The translations under genes and the position numbers were made by a program. From Pseudonocardia autotrophica (lineage in GTDB: Bacteria; Actinomycetota; Actinomycetes; Mycobacteriales; Pseudonocardiaceae), in the NCBI RefSeq assembly GCF_000717175.1, contig NZ_JNYD01000027.1, positions 1-64,000 of the forward strand: a DNA stretch of 64,000 bases, read 5' to 3'. A model generated the notes under the pieces. The model saw only the letters and a program-made list of their open reading frames with translations. It was not told the DNA's origin and ran no database searches. Shown here piece by piece: positions 1-7,929 of the stretch (its first letter is position 1; every line of letters starts with the position of its first letter).

Positions 1-96
1 AGAAGCCACCAACGACAAGAACCGATCAGCCACACCCTGCCGTCGCGGGCGTCCGGAACACCTCGTCCCGAACATCAACAACCTTACGGAGGACCG

Positions 97-1323
97 ATGC
101 GGGTCGCCCGCCACCGTGTTCCCGCGTGGACCGGCCCGCGCGCCGCGATCGCGCTGGTCCAGGTCCTGGGGCTCGCGGTGTGGTTCTCGGCCTCGGCGGT
201 GGTGCCGCGGTTGCGGGTCGAGTGGGGCATCGGCGACGCCACGGTCGTCTGGCTGACGGTCTCGGTCCAACTCGGGTTCGTCGCGGGCGCGGTCACCTCG
301 GCCGTGTTCACGCTGCCGGACCGGGTGCGCCCGCACCGGCTGCTGGCCTGGTCCGCGCTCGGCGCCGCCGTGTGCACGCTGGTGCTGGCCACCGTCGTCG
401 ACTCTCCCGGGCCCGCGCTCGCCCTCCGCGCGCTGACCGGCGTCCTCCTCGCCGGGGTCTACCCGGTCGGCATGAAGCTCACGACGTCCTGGTCCGGGCC
501 GGGGAGCCGGTTCCGCGACCTCGGTGTGCTGGTCGGGGCCCTGACGCTCGGCTCGGCCCTCCCCCACCTGCTCGGCGGCCTCGCCGGACCGGCCCTGCCC
601 TGGCGCGGCGTCCTGCTCGGCGCCGCGGCGGCGGGCCTGCTGGCCGCGCTGCTCGCCGCCACGCTCGTCCGGCCCGGCCCGGGGCACGCGCCCGCGCCGC
701 CGCCCCACAGCCGGTACGCCGTGCGGATGCTCCGCGAACGCGGGCCGCGGCTCGTGGTGTGCGGCTACCTCGGGCACATGTGGGAGCTCTACGCCTTCTG
801 GACCTGGCTGCCGGCCTACCTCGCCGCCGCCCCGGCCGCGACCACCCAGCCGCGCGGGCTGCCGATCGAGCTGGTCGTGTTCGCGACCTCCGGCCTCGCG
901 GGCGCCGTGGGCTGCGCGGTGGCCGGCCGGGTGGCGGACCGGGTGGGGCCGGCGCCCGTCGCGATCACCGCGCTGGCCGTCAGCGGCACGTGCTGCCTGC
1001 TCTCGCCGGTGATGATCGGTGCCGGTACGCCGGGGCTGGTCGTGTTCTGCGCGGTGTGGGGCGCGTCGGTGGTCGCGGACTCCGGCGTGTTCACCGGCGC
1101 GCTGAGCGACGTCGCCGACCGCCGGTACGTCGGCACCGCGCTGACCACGCAGACCGCGCTGGGTTTCCTGCTCACCGCGGTGAGCATCCAGGTGGTCCCA
1201 CTCGTCGCGGCCGCCGGCGGGTGGCCGGCCGCGCTGCTCGTCCTGCTCCCGGGCCCGGTGCTCGGCGTGCTGGCCATGCGGTCCCTGCTCCCCACCGCCC
1301 CGGAGGTGCCGGCCCGGGCCTGA
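97..1323 (+). CDS. MFS transporter
   Basis: A 408-residue integral membrane protein that is almost entirely hydrophobic helices (about twelve) joined by short Arg-rich loops, with a longer Pro/His-rich hinge near residues 195-205 between the two six-helix halves. That is the layout of a major facilitator superfamily carrier acting in the cytoplasmic membrane. The motif GRVADRVG near residue 275 resembles the conserved loop 8-9 signature of the superfamily. ATG at 97 is preceded by GGAGGA at 88-93. The substrate cannot be read from the sequence; the overall look is closest to CynX/NimT-like carriers (inference). It stands alone in front of a small membrane protein on the same strand. Confidence 0.85.
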   Translation: MRVARHRVPAWTGPRAAIALVQVLGLAVWFSASAVVPRLRVEWGIGDATVVWLTVSVQLGFVAGAVTSAVFTLPDRVRPHRLLAWSALGAAVCTLVLATVVDSPGPALALRALTGVLLAGVYPVGMKLTTSWSGPGSRFRDLGVLVGALTLGSALPHLLGGLAGPALPWRGVLLGAAAAGLLAALLAATLVRPGPGHAPAPPPHSRYAVRMLRERGPRLVVCGYLGHMWELYAFWTWLPAYLAAAPAATTQPRGLPIELVVFATSGLAGAVGCAVAGRVADRVGPAPVAITALAVSGTCCLLSPVMIGAGTPGLVVFCAVWGASVVADSGVFTGALSDVADRRYVGTALTTQTALGFLLTAVSIQVVPLVAAAGGWPAALLVLLPGPVLGVLAMRSLLPTAPEVPARA

Positions 1324-1473
1324 CCGGCCGGCCGACCCCGCCGTCCCCCGATCGCCCGACACCGGGATCGACCCGCGGGCCGTCCGGTCGCCCGACGGTG
1401 CCGGCCGCGCCGCGGCGCGACCCTTCTCCCGTGCCGCGGGAACCACCCGCGCAAGGCCGGAAGAAGGCTCGCC

Positions 1474-1992
1474 ATGACCGCCCCCTACGGATTCGCCGTC
1501 ACCCCGGAGACCGTCTACCCCACCCGCCGCATCCCGTCCCCGCGCCCGGCCCGGCCCGCGGCCGACGCGGGCCGGCTGTGGTCGGGCGGGCTCGCCACCG
1601 CCGTGGTCGCGGCACTGGCCGGGCTGGTCGGCGCGCTCGTCGTGCGGGTCGTCGCGGGCTTCGTCCCGGGGGCGCACGCCCTCGTCACCGGCACCTTCGG
1701 CACGGCCGGGATCGTCCTGCTCTGCACCCTCGCCGCGACGGCCGCCCTGGCCGCCACCGGCATCGCCCACCTGCTGCTGCTCTCGACCCCGCGGCCGCTG
1801 GAGTACCTGGGCTGGATCGTCGGGCTGGGCACCGCGGTCGCCGTCGTCCTGCCCTTCGTCACCACGGCGTCCCTCGGCGCGGCACTCGCCCTCGCCGCGG
1901 TGCACCTGGTGATCGGACTCGCCGTCGCCACCCTCACCGGCAGCGCGGCCGCCGCCTCGATGCGGGTCGCCGCCCGGGCCCGGGAGGTCTGA
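1474..1992 (+). CDS. DUF6069-like four-helix membrane protein
   Basis: A 172-residue protein with a 30-residue Pro/Arg-rich cytoplasmic start followed by four hydrophobic segments (about 35-60, 75-95, 105-125 and 130-155). Length, four-helix pattern and order match the DUF6069 family of actinobacterial membrane proteins, whose function is unknown. The start at 1474 is supported by an AAGGC/GGAAG stretch at about 1457-1465. It follows the MFS gene by 150 bp and ends just before a strong terminator hairpin, so it may be read with the MFS gene. I cannot assign a function. Confidence 0.7.
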   Translation: MTAPYGFAVTPETVYPTRRIPSPRPARPAADAGRLWSGGLATAVVAALAGLVGALVVRVVAGFVPGAHALVTGTFGTAGIVLLCTLAATAALAATGIAHLLLLSTPRPLEYLGWIVGLGTAVAVVLPFVTTASLGAALALAAVHLVIGLAVATLTGSAAAASMRVAARAREV

Positions 1993-2005
1993 GCGCGCGA
2001 GTCGG

Positions 2006-2042
2006 GGCGACGCCCGGGCCGAAGGGGTGCCCGGGCGTCGCC
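2006..2042 (+). terminator. Strong terminator hairpin after the DUF6069-like gene
   Basis: Perfect 14-bp inverted repeat (arms 2006-2019 and 2029-2042) with a 9-nt loop, 14 bp after the stop at 1992. There is no U-tract, as is usual for GC-rich actinobacterial terminators. It separates the MFS/DUF6069 unit from the flavoprotein gene at 2109. Confidence 0.75.
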
Positions 2043-2108
2043 GCCTGCGTGCTGTGACCCCGCCCGCCCTGCTCCTCGGTACCGATCTCCGCTTGTCACA
2101 CTGGTGGC

Positions 2109-3380
2109 ATGGCGCCTGATCCCAGCCCCGTCCCCGGGTCCACCGACCTGCTCGTCGTCGGGGCCGGGCCGGCGGGGTCCGCGGCTGCCGCGTGGGCCGC
2201 CCGGCAGGGTCTGGACGTCGTCCTGGCCGACGCCGCGGTCTTCCCCCGGGACAAGACCTGCGGCGACGGGCTCACCCCCCGCGCGATCGCGGAGCTGGAC
2301 CGCCTGGGGCTGGGCGAGTGGGTGCGCGGGCACGGCGCGAACCGGGGCCTGCGGGCGGCGGGCTTCGGGCAGGAGCTGCTGCTGGAGTGGCCGGGCGGGT
2401 CGCTGCCCTCCGAGGGCAGCGCGGTGGCCCGGACCGAGCTCGACGCGCGCATCCGCGAGGTCGCCCTCGAGGCCGGGGCCGTGCCGGTGCAGGGCGCGAA
2501 GGCCGTCGGAGTGGAACGCGACGGCGAGCGGGTCTCCGGCGTCACGTTCGCGCTGGCCGAGGGCGGGAGCGCCACGATCCGCTGCGAGCGGCTGGTCGTG
2601 GCCGACGGCGCCCGGTCGACGCTCGGCCGCGTGCTCGGCAGGGAGTGGCACAAGGACACCGCCTACGGCGTCGCCGCCCGCGGCTACATCCGCTCGGGCC
2701 GGCACGACGACCCCTGGATCTCCTCGCACCTGGAGCTGCGGGGCACCGAGAACGAGGTGCTCGCCGGGTACGGCTGGGTGTTCCCGCTGCACACCGGCGA
2801 GGTCAACATCGGCGTCGGCACGCTCGCGACCGACAAGCGCCCCGCGGGCGTCCAGCTCAAGTCGCTGATCGAGCACTACGCGACCCTGCGCCGCGAGGAC
2901 TGGCAGCTCGACGGGCCGGTCCGGCTGGTCCGCTCCGCGCTGCTGCCGATGGGCGGGGCGGTGTCCGGGGTCGCCGGGCCGAACTGGGCGCTGGTCGGCG
3001 ACGCCGCGGGCTGCGTCAACCCGCTCAACGGCGAGGGCATCGACTACGGCCTGGAGACCGGCCGGCTCGTCGCGGAGCTGACGGCCAGCGAGAAGGACCT
3101 CGACCGGGCCTGGCCCGCCACCCTGCGCGGGCACTACGGCCAGGCCTTCTCCATCGCCCGCCGGCTCGCCGGCCTGCTCACGATCCCGAGGCTGCTCCCG
3201 CTTGCCGGCCCCGTCGGCATGCGCTCGACCCCGCTGATGCGGGTCGCGCTGCGGGTCATGGGCAACCTGGTGACCGAGGAGGACACGGACCTGGTGGCGC
3301 GCGCCTGGCGGGCCGCCGGTCGGCTGTCCCTGCGGTTCGACGAGCGCCGGCCCTTCCCCGCGGCCGACCTGCCGAGCTGA
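2109..3380 (+). CDS. Geranylgeranyl reductase family FAD oxidoreductase
   Basis: A 423-residue FAD-dependent oxidoreductase of the geranylgeranyl reductase/halogenase-like group. The dinucleotide-binding GAGPAG is at residues 18-23, the family motif PRDKTCGDG at 46-54 (PxxKxCGxG), and the second FAD motif VGDAAG at about 296-301. Members saturate isoprenoid chains, for example of menaquinone or membrane lipids; in many actinobacteria this gene sits next to the respiratory nuo operon (known), but nuo is not visible here. ATG at 2109 comes straight after a stretch ending GGTGGC. The gene is monocistronic, with the next gene convergent. The substrate is not known from sequence. Confidence 0.88.
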   Translation: MAPDPSPVPGSTDLLVVGAGPAGSAAAAWAARQGLDVVLADAAVFPRDKTCGDGLTPRAIAELDRLGLGEWVRGHGANRGLRAAGFGQELLLEWPGGSLPSEGSAVARTELDARIREVALEAGAVPVQGAKAVGVERDGERVSGVTFALAEGGSATIRCERLVVADGARSTLGRVLGREWHKDTAYGVAARGYIRSGRHDDPWISSHLELRGTENEVLAGYGWVFPLHTGEVNIGVGTLATDKRPAGVQLKSLIEHYATLRREDWQLDGPVRLVRSALLPMGGAVSGVAGPNWALVGDAAGCVNPLNGEGIDYGLETGRLVAELTASEKDLDRAWPATLRGHYGQAFSIARRLAGLLTIPRLLPLAGPVGMRSTPLMRVALRVMGNLVTEEDTDLVARAWRAAGRLSLRFDERRPFPAADLPS

Positions 3381-3392
3381 CCGGGAGCGGCG

Positions 3393-3462
3393 GTCAGGGC
3401 AGCGGCGTCGGGGCAGCGGCGTCAGGGCAGCGGCGTCAGGGCAGCGGCGTCAGGGCAGCGCG
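3393..3462. repeat. Five tandem copies of a 14-bp unit at a gene 3' end
   Basis: The unit GTCAGGGCAGCGGC is repeated at 3393, 3407 (one substitution), 3421, 3435 and 3449 (3' end altered). The last copy contains the stop codon and final codons of the minus-strand dienelactone hydrolase. The array therefore looks like repeated duplication of that gene's last few codons plus stop. The 14-bp period is not a multiple of three, so the copies fall in different frames and provide a Leu-Pro-stop ending in other frames. Confidence 0.9.
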
Positions 3463-4190
3463 GCCGCGTAGAGGTCGGCGAGGGCGGCCCAGTGCCGCTT
3501 CTCGGCGTCGGCGTCGTGCGTGGGGTTGTCCGGGACCGCGAAGCCGTGCCCGGCCGGGTAGGTCTCGAGGGTGTGCCGCACGTCGGCCGCGGTGAGGGCC
3601 TCGTCGAGCAGCGCGAACTGGTCCGGCCCGAACGACGCGTCGTCGTGCGCCCCGGCGACGTAGACCGTGGCCCGGACGTCGGCGGCGCGGTGGTGCGGGC
3701 TGTCCGGGTCGTCGGGCACCGCCAGCCGCCCGCCGTGGAACGACGCCGCGGCCGCGACCCTGCCGCCCAGCGCACCCGCCGCGATCAGCGCGGCCCGGCC
3801 TCCCATGCAGTAGCCCGTGGTGCCGACGGCGTCGCCGCGGACCTCGGGCCGGGCGAGCAGGGCGTCGACGTACGCGGCCGCGTCGGCCCCGATCGCCTGC
3901 GCGGTCAGCGGCCGGGCCAGCTCCCCCATCCGCGCCCGCTCGGCGGGGTCGCTGAACAGCGTCGCGACGTCGAAGGGCTCGAACCCGCCCGCGCGGTAGT
4001 AGACGTCCGGCAGCAGCACCGCGTAGCCGAGATCGGCGAGGTGGTCGGCCATCCCCAGGAAGATCTCCCGCACCCCGCCCGCGTCCGGGTACATCAGCAC
4101 GCCGCGCCAGGGCCCCTCCCCCTCCGGGGTGTGCAGCGTGGCGGCGCACTCGCCGTCGGGGGCCGGGATGGTCAGCGCGGTCCGGGGCAT
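3450..4190 (-). CDS. Dienelactone hydrolase family protein
   Basis: A 246-residue alpha/beta hydrolase of the dienelactone hydrolase family. The catalytic triad is visible: the Cys nucleophile at 128 in GYCMGG, Asp at 183/184 in AGAHDD, and His at 215 in GHGF. Family members hydrolyse dienelactone in chloro-aromatic degradation, but many act on unknown esters, and the Cys nucleophile is the typical DLH signature (known). ATG at 4190 has a GGAGGC ribosome site directly upstream. It runs convergent to the flavoprotein gene; the 14-bp tandem repeat covers its stop. It is near but not clearly co-transcribed with the MarR gene upstream on the same strand. Confidence 0.88.
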   Translation of the reverse strand: MPRTALTIPAPDGECAATLHTPEGEGPWRGVLMYPDAGGVREIFLGMADHLADLGYAVLLPDVYYRAGGFEPFDVATLFSDPAERARMGELARPLTAQAIGADAAAYVDALLARPEVRGDAVGTTGYCMGGRAALIAAGALGGRVAAAASFHGGRLAVPDDPDSPHHRAADVRATVYVAGAHDDASFGPDQFALLDEALTAADVRHTLETYPAGHGFAVPDNPTHDADAEKRHWAALADLYAAALP

Positions 4191-4279
4191 GCGGCCTCCG
4201 TCGGTGGGCGGTCGGGAGTGGTGGGGCCGAGCGTAGGACGCGGAACGGGGTGGGGCGATCAGCTGCGGGTGAACGCCGG

Positions 4280-4855
4280 TCAGGGCTCCCCGCGGGCCTC
4301 CGGGGAGAGCAGGTAGGCCGTGAGGGCGGTCGCGAGCTCGCCGAGGACCCGGTCGACGACGGCGAGCTCGTCCGCGCTCAGCGCACCGACCACACCGGAC
4401 GCCCGGTGGCCGAGGGTGTCGAGCAGCTCGGCGGCCACGGCACGGCCGGCCTCGCGGCAGCCCAGCCGGATCCGGCGGCGGTCGGCGCGGTCCGGGTCGC
4501 GGCGGACGTGTCCGGACCGGACGAGCCGGTCGACGATCCCGGTGATCGCACCGGTGGTCAGCCGCAGCGTCTGGGCGAGCTCCCCGGGCGTCGCGGGGAC
4601 GCCCGCGGACTCGGCGGCCGCGATCACCACGAGTGCGTGGACCTCGGTGGAGCGCATCCGCTGCCGGCGCGCGACCACCTCGACCACGCGCTCGACCCCC
4701 GCGCCCAGCAGGTGCACCCGGGTCCCGAGCGCCGCGACCCCGTCCGCGCGCACCGGCAGCACGGTCGCGTGGTCGTGGGCGTGCACCATCCGGGCGGCGC
4801 GGTCCTCGTGATCGGTGCCCGCGCGGGCGCGGTCGGCACAGGACGTGTCACTCAA
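4280..4855 (-). CDS. MarR family transcriptional regulator
   Basis: A winged-helix regulator of the MarR family, about 170-190 residues. The recognition helix region LAQTLRLTTGAITGIVDRLV is followed by the wing DPDRADRRRIRL, the family DxRxxR-type motif. MarR proteins are dimeric repressors that usually sense small phenolic ligands. The start is uncertain: a TTG at 4855 gives the longest frame (191 residues), while an ATG at 4789 gives 169 residues; neither has a clear ribosome site. It lies 89 bp upstream of the dienelactone hydrolase on the same strand and could control it (inference). Confidence 0.8.
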   Translation of the reverse strand: MSDTSCADRARAGTDHEDRAARMVHAHDHATVLPVRADGVAALGTRVHLLGAGVERVVEVVARRQRMRSTEVHALVVIAAAESAGVPATPGELAQTLRLTTGAITGIVDRLVRSGHVRRDPDRADRRRIRLGCREAGRAVAAELLDTLGHRASGVVGALSADELAVVDRVLGELATALTAYLLSPEARGEP

Positions 4856-5265
4856 CGTCGCCCGCCGTCCACCCGCGACTCGGCGTCGTGTGCATTCCCC
4901 GTCCTCCTCGCTCCACCCCTCGGACCTGTTAGGGCATCCTCACACACCTTTCGGGTAGGGGCGCGTCGGTCGTGTGCGGCAATCCGCCACGCAACCATTT
5001 CGCGACGATATGGAGTGTCGTGATCACCTCTGGTGAGGCAGGTCGTACGCTCAGCGCAGCCGTTCGCGCACGGTCCGCTCAGCCACTGCGGGAAGCACGA
5101 GAGGCGACCCGCCCGACGTTTTCCATTGTGTACCTGGGCGAGTACCACTCAGCCGCGCACGAATGCGCCCGGCAATTCCGCGCTCCTACCGAATGGCGCC
5201 GACCGAAGTCCTTCGACCGGCGTGACAGTGGTCACGCTGCGCGTCCGACGCCGCCGGATGCGTCC
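4856..5265. other. 410-bp gene-free stretch
   Basis: No convincing gene. Open frames here have atypical composition (Cys- and His-rich, no family resemblance). The stretch is less GC-rich than its surroundings, so it probably holds the promoter of the MarR gene (minus strand) and the 3' flank of the ammonium channel gene. A GTTAGGGCATCCTCA string at about 4928 resembles half of an iron box only weakly. I see no hairpin strong enough to call a terminator. Confidence 0.5.
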
Positions 5266-6777
5266 TCAGCCCTGTTCGCGGCGGGGCGCGGGGACGCCCC
5301 GGGAGGCGTGGCCGAGGTCGCGGGAGTGGCGGGGATCGGCGCCCCGGTTCCGGTGCGGGTCGAGGAGGATCGGCGGGGCCTGGACCGGGATGCGGCCCGG
5401 GTCGGTGGCGTGCCGCGGCACGGGCAGCGGTCCGGGCGGGACGCGACCGTCCGCGCCGCCCTCGGGACCGACGCCGCTGCGCGTGGCGGTCACGTCATAG
5501 CCCGTCTCGGCGTGCTCGTGCAGGTCCAGCCCGCCCGCCTCGGCCTCCGCCGACGCCCGGAACCCGATGGTGACGCGGATCAGGTAGCCGAGCAGGAGGG
5601 TGACGACGAACGAGTAGCCCGCGACCACCCCGGCCGCGACCGCCTGCCGGCCGAGCTGGGTGAACCCGCCGCCGTGGACCAGGCCGTCGGCGGGCAGGGC
5701 CGCGTTGACGGCGGTGGTGCCGAACACGCCGACGAGCAGGGTGCCGACGAGCCCGCCGACCAGGTGGATCGCGACGACGTCGAGCGAGTCGTCGAGCCGC
5801 AACCGCCACTTGAGCGCGCAGGTCAGCGGGCAGATCACGCCGGCGACCACGCCGATCGCGATCGCGCCCCAGAGGTCCACGAACCCGCAGGCGGGCGTGA
5901 TCGCGACGAGCCCGGCGACGGCCCCGGACGCCGCACCGAGCGTGGTCGGGCGCCCGGTCCGCAGCTGCTCGACGAGCAGCCAGGCCAGCACGGCCGCGCA
6001 CGTCGCGACCGTGGTGTTGGCGAAGGCCATGGCCGCGAGGCCGTCGGCGGACAGGGCCGATCCCGCGTTGAACCCGTACCAGCCGAACCACAGCAGCGCC
6101 GCGCCCAGCACGGTGAAGGGCAGGTTGTGCGGCCGGGCGACGACGTCCGGCCAGCCCTTGCGCCGGCCCAGCACGACGGCCAGCGCGAGCGCCGCGGCGC
6201 CGGCGTTCATGTGCACGACGGTGCCCCCCGCGAAGTCGACGGCCTGCAGCCGGTTCGCGATCCACCCGCCGACGGCGTCGGGCGCGAGGAACCCGTCGAA
6301 GGCGAAGACCCAGTGGCCGACCGGGGCGTAGACGAGCACGCTCCACAGCGCCACGAACACGACCCACGGCCAGAACCGGGTCCGCTCCGCGACCGCGCCG
6401 GAGATCAGCGCGGGCGTGATCACCGCGAACATCAGCTGGAACATCGCGAACGCCAGCACCGGCACCGCGTGCGCGCCCGGCCAGGGCACGCCGTCGCCGG
6501 CGAACCCGGCGAGCTGCGTGACCGACCAGTGGTCACCGGCCGTGCCGATGGAGCCGATCAGGCCGGGGCCCCCGTCGTCGCCGAAGGTCAGGTCGAAGCC
6601 GACCACGGCCCACACCAGGCCGACCACCACGAGGCAGACGACGTTGGCCATCAGCATGTTCAGGACGCTCTTCGCCCGCACCATTCCGGCGTAGAAGAAT
6701 GCGAGGCCCGGGGTCATCAGCATGACCAGGGCGGCGCTCGCCAGCACCCAGGCGGTGTCGCCGGTGTTCGCGCTCAC
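5266..6777 (-). CDS. amt: Ammonium transporter (Amt family)
   Basis: A 503-residue Amt/Mep/Rh channel with eleven expected membrane helices. The N-terminal NTGDTAWVLASAALVMLMTPG, the FYAGMVR segment and the central WFGWYGFNAGS are hallmark Amt sequences, and the pore His motif FVDLWGAIAIG lies in the second half. It conducts ammonium/ammonia across the cytoplasmic membrane. The GTG at 6777 gives the usual start just before the first helix; a longer frame upstream is Arg/Gly-rich and unlike Amt. After the normal C-terminal GYDV region there is an extra tail of about 75 residues rich in Pro, Arg and Gly, probably disordered. No glnK/glnD partner lies downstream, unlike the common amt-glnK-glnD operon. 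Confidence 0.92.
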   Translation of the reverse strand: MSANTGDTAWVLASAALVMLMTPGLAFFYAGMVRAKSVLNMLMANVVCLVVVGLVWAVVGFDLTFGDDGGPGLIGSIGTAGDHWSVTQLAGFAGDGVPWPGAHAVPVLAFAMFQLMFAVITPALISGAVAERTRFWPWVVFVALWSVLVYAPVGHWVFAFDGFLAPDAVGGWIANRLQAVDFAGGTVVHMNAGAAALALAVVLGRRKGWPDVVARPHNLPFTVLGAALLWFGWYGFNAGSALSADGLAAMAFANTTVATCAAVLAWLLVEQLRTGRPTTLGAASGAVAGLVAITPACGFVDLWGAIAIGVVAGVICPLTCALKWRLRLDDSLDVVAIHLVGGLVGTLLVGVFGTTAVNAALPADGLVHGGGFTQLGRQAVAAGVVAGYSFVVTLLLGYLIRVTIGFRASAEAEAGGLDLHEHAETGYDVTATRSGVGPEGGADGRVPPGPLPVPRHATDPGRIPVQAPPILLDPHRNRGADPRHSRDLGHASRGVPAPRREQG

Positions 6778-6928
6778 GCGGGAGCGCAGGCTCGGGGAAC
6801 CGGCCCCGGTGTACCGCCGATCATGCTGCCCACCACCGCCTTCTCCGTGCCGTGCCGTCCACACCGGTGTCCCGACGCGCGGCCAGCCTAGGCCGCGCGC
6901 CCTCCGCTGCCGGACGGCCGGAGGGATG

Positions 6929-6944
6929 TTAACGAACCGGTAAC
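6929..6944 (-). promoter_or_regulatory. Possible GlnR binding site upstream of amt
   Basis: On the minus strand GTTAC (6944-6940) and GTTAA (6933-6929) are separated by exactly 6 nt, resembling the GTnAC-n6 half-site spacing of the actinobacterial nitrogen regulator GlnR. It sits about 150 bp upstream of the amt start in a locally AT-rich patch. amt is a classic GlnR target (known); this particular site is inference. Confidence 0.4.
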
Positions 6945-7050
6945 CCCTTTCGCGAATGGTCCGCAGCACGATTCCGGACACATTTCCACTGTCCGTGCAC
7001 GCGTGATCACGATGGGCAGTTCTCGACGGTTCCGCGCGGTTCGCGCCGGC

Positions 7051-7911
7051 TCACTCCTCCCGGAAGCCGTGCAGCACCGCCGCCATGTCCTCGTCGGCGT
7101 GCCCGCGGGCCGCGGCGGCGGCGAAGCGGTCGTGCATGGCGTTCATGAGCCCGTCGGAGACACCGTGGGAGGCGAGCGCCTCGGCGATCAGGCCGGAGTC
7201 CTTGACCGCACCGTCGAGCGCGAAGGCGGGCGGGAACTCGCCCGCGATCATCGCCTTGCCCTTGAGCTGCGCGTACCCGCTGTCGAGCGGCCCGCCGGCG
7301 ATCGAGTCGAGCCACTGCTGCGGGTCGATCCCCAGCGCCTGCGCCAGTGCGACGGCCTGCCCGGTCGCGGTCACGATCGACAGCACCCACGAGTTCGCGA
7401 CGAGCTTGAGCCGGTGCCCGTCCCCCGGACGGTCGCCGACCCAGACCGTACGCGAGCCGATGGCGTCGAACACCGGGGCGACGGCCGCGCGCACCTCCGC
7501 CGGCCCGCCCGCGAGGACCACCAGCTGCCCGGCCTCGGCGGGCTGGCGGGTGCCGAGCACGGGCGCGTCGACGAACGCGACGCCGTGCTCGCCGGCCAGC
7601 GCGGCCAGCCGCTCGGTGCCGTCGAGCCCGACCGTCGCGGTCTGCACCCAGGTCACGCCCGGCTCGGCCGCGGGGAGCGCGCGCTCCATGACCTCGGCGA
7701 CCGAGTCGGCGTCGAACAGCATCGTGACGATCACGTCCGCGCCGGACACCGCCTCGGCGGGGTCCTCCGCGACCCGGGCCCCGGCGTCGGCGAGCGGGCG
7801 CGCCTTGTCCCGCGTGCGGTTCCACACAGTGGTCTCCAGGCCGGCCTTCGCCAGGTTGGTGGCCATCCCGGCGCCCATGATCCCGGTCCCGAGCACGGTC
7901 ACTGCGGTCAT
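7051..7911 (-). CDS. Beta-hydroxyacid dehydrogenase (3-hydroxyisobutyrate dehydrogenase-like)
   Basis: A 286-residue NAD(P)-dependent oxidoreductase. The Rossmann motif GTGIMG is at residues 8-13, the substrate-loop motif DAPVLG at 115-120, and the catalytic Lys at 169 with Asn at 173 (HRLKLVANSW). This is the 6-phosphogluconate/3-hydroxyisobutyrate dehydrogenase superfamily. The usual GGxxGAxxG substrate loop is replaced by GTRQPAEAG, so the substrate may differ from hydroxyisobutyrate. ATG at 7911 has GGAGGAACG upstream. Its start lies 18 bp from the end of the amylase gene, so the two are probably one operon. Confidence 0.88.
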   Translation of the reverse strand: MTAVTVLGTGIMGAGMATNLAKAGLETTVWNRTRDKARPLADAGARVAEDPAEAVSGADVIVTMLFDADSVAEVMERALPAAEPGVTWVQTATVGLDGTERLAALAGEHGVAFVDAPVLGTRQPAEAGQLVVLAGGPAEVRAAVAPVFDAIGSRTVWVGDRPGDGHRLKLVANSWVLSIVTATGQAVALAQALGIDPQQWLDSIAGGPLDSGYAQLKGKAMIAGEFPPAFALDGAVKDSGLIAEALASHGVSDGLMNAMHDRFAAAAARGHADEDMAAVLHGFREE

Positions 7912-7929
7912 CGTTCCTCCCGGAGAGCT

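Noticed and set aside
126..2057. Long open frame overlapping the MFS gene in another frame
   Set aside because: The translation is an Arg/Pro/Ala-rich, low-complexity string typical of GC-rich shadow frames; the real genes occupy the other frame with membrane helices and ribosome sites.
4925..4945. Iron-box-like GTTAGGGCATCCTCA
   Set aside because: Only about 11 of 19 positions agree and no iron-related gene is adjacent, unlike the three better boxes at 51-57 kb.
4852..5148. 98-residue minus-strand frame before the MarR gene
   Set aside because: No ribosome site, unusual Cys/His content and no family resemblance; more likely a promoter region.
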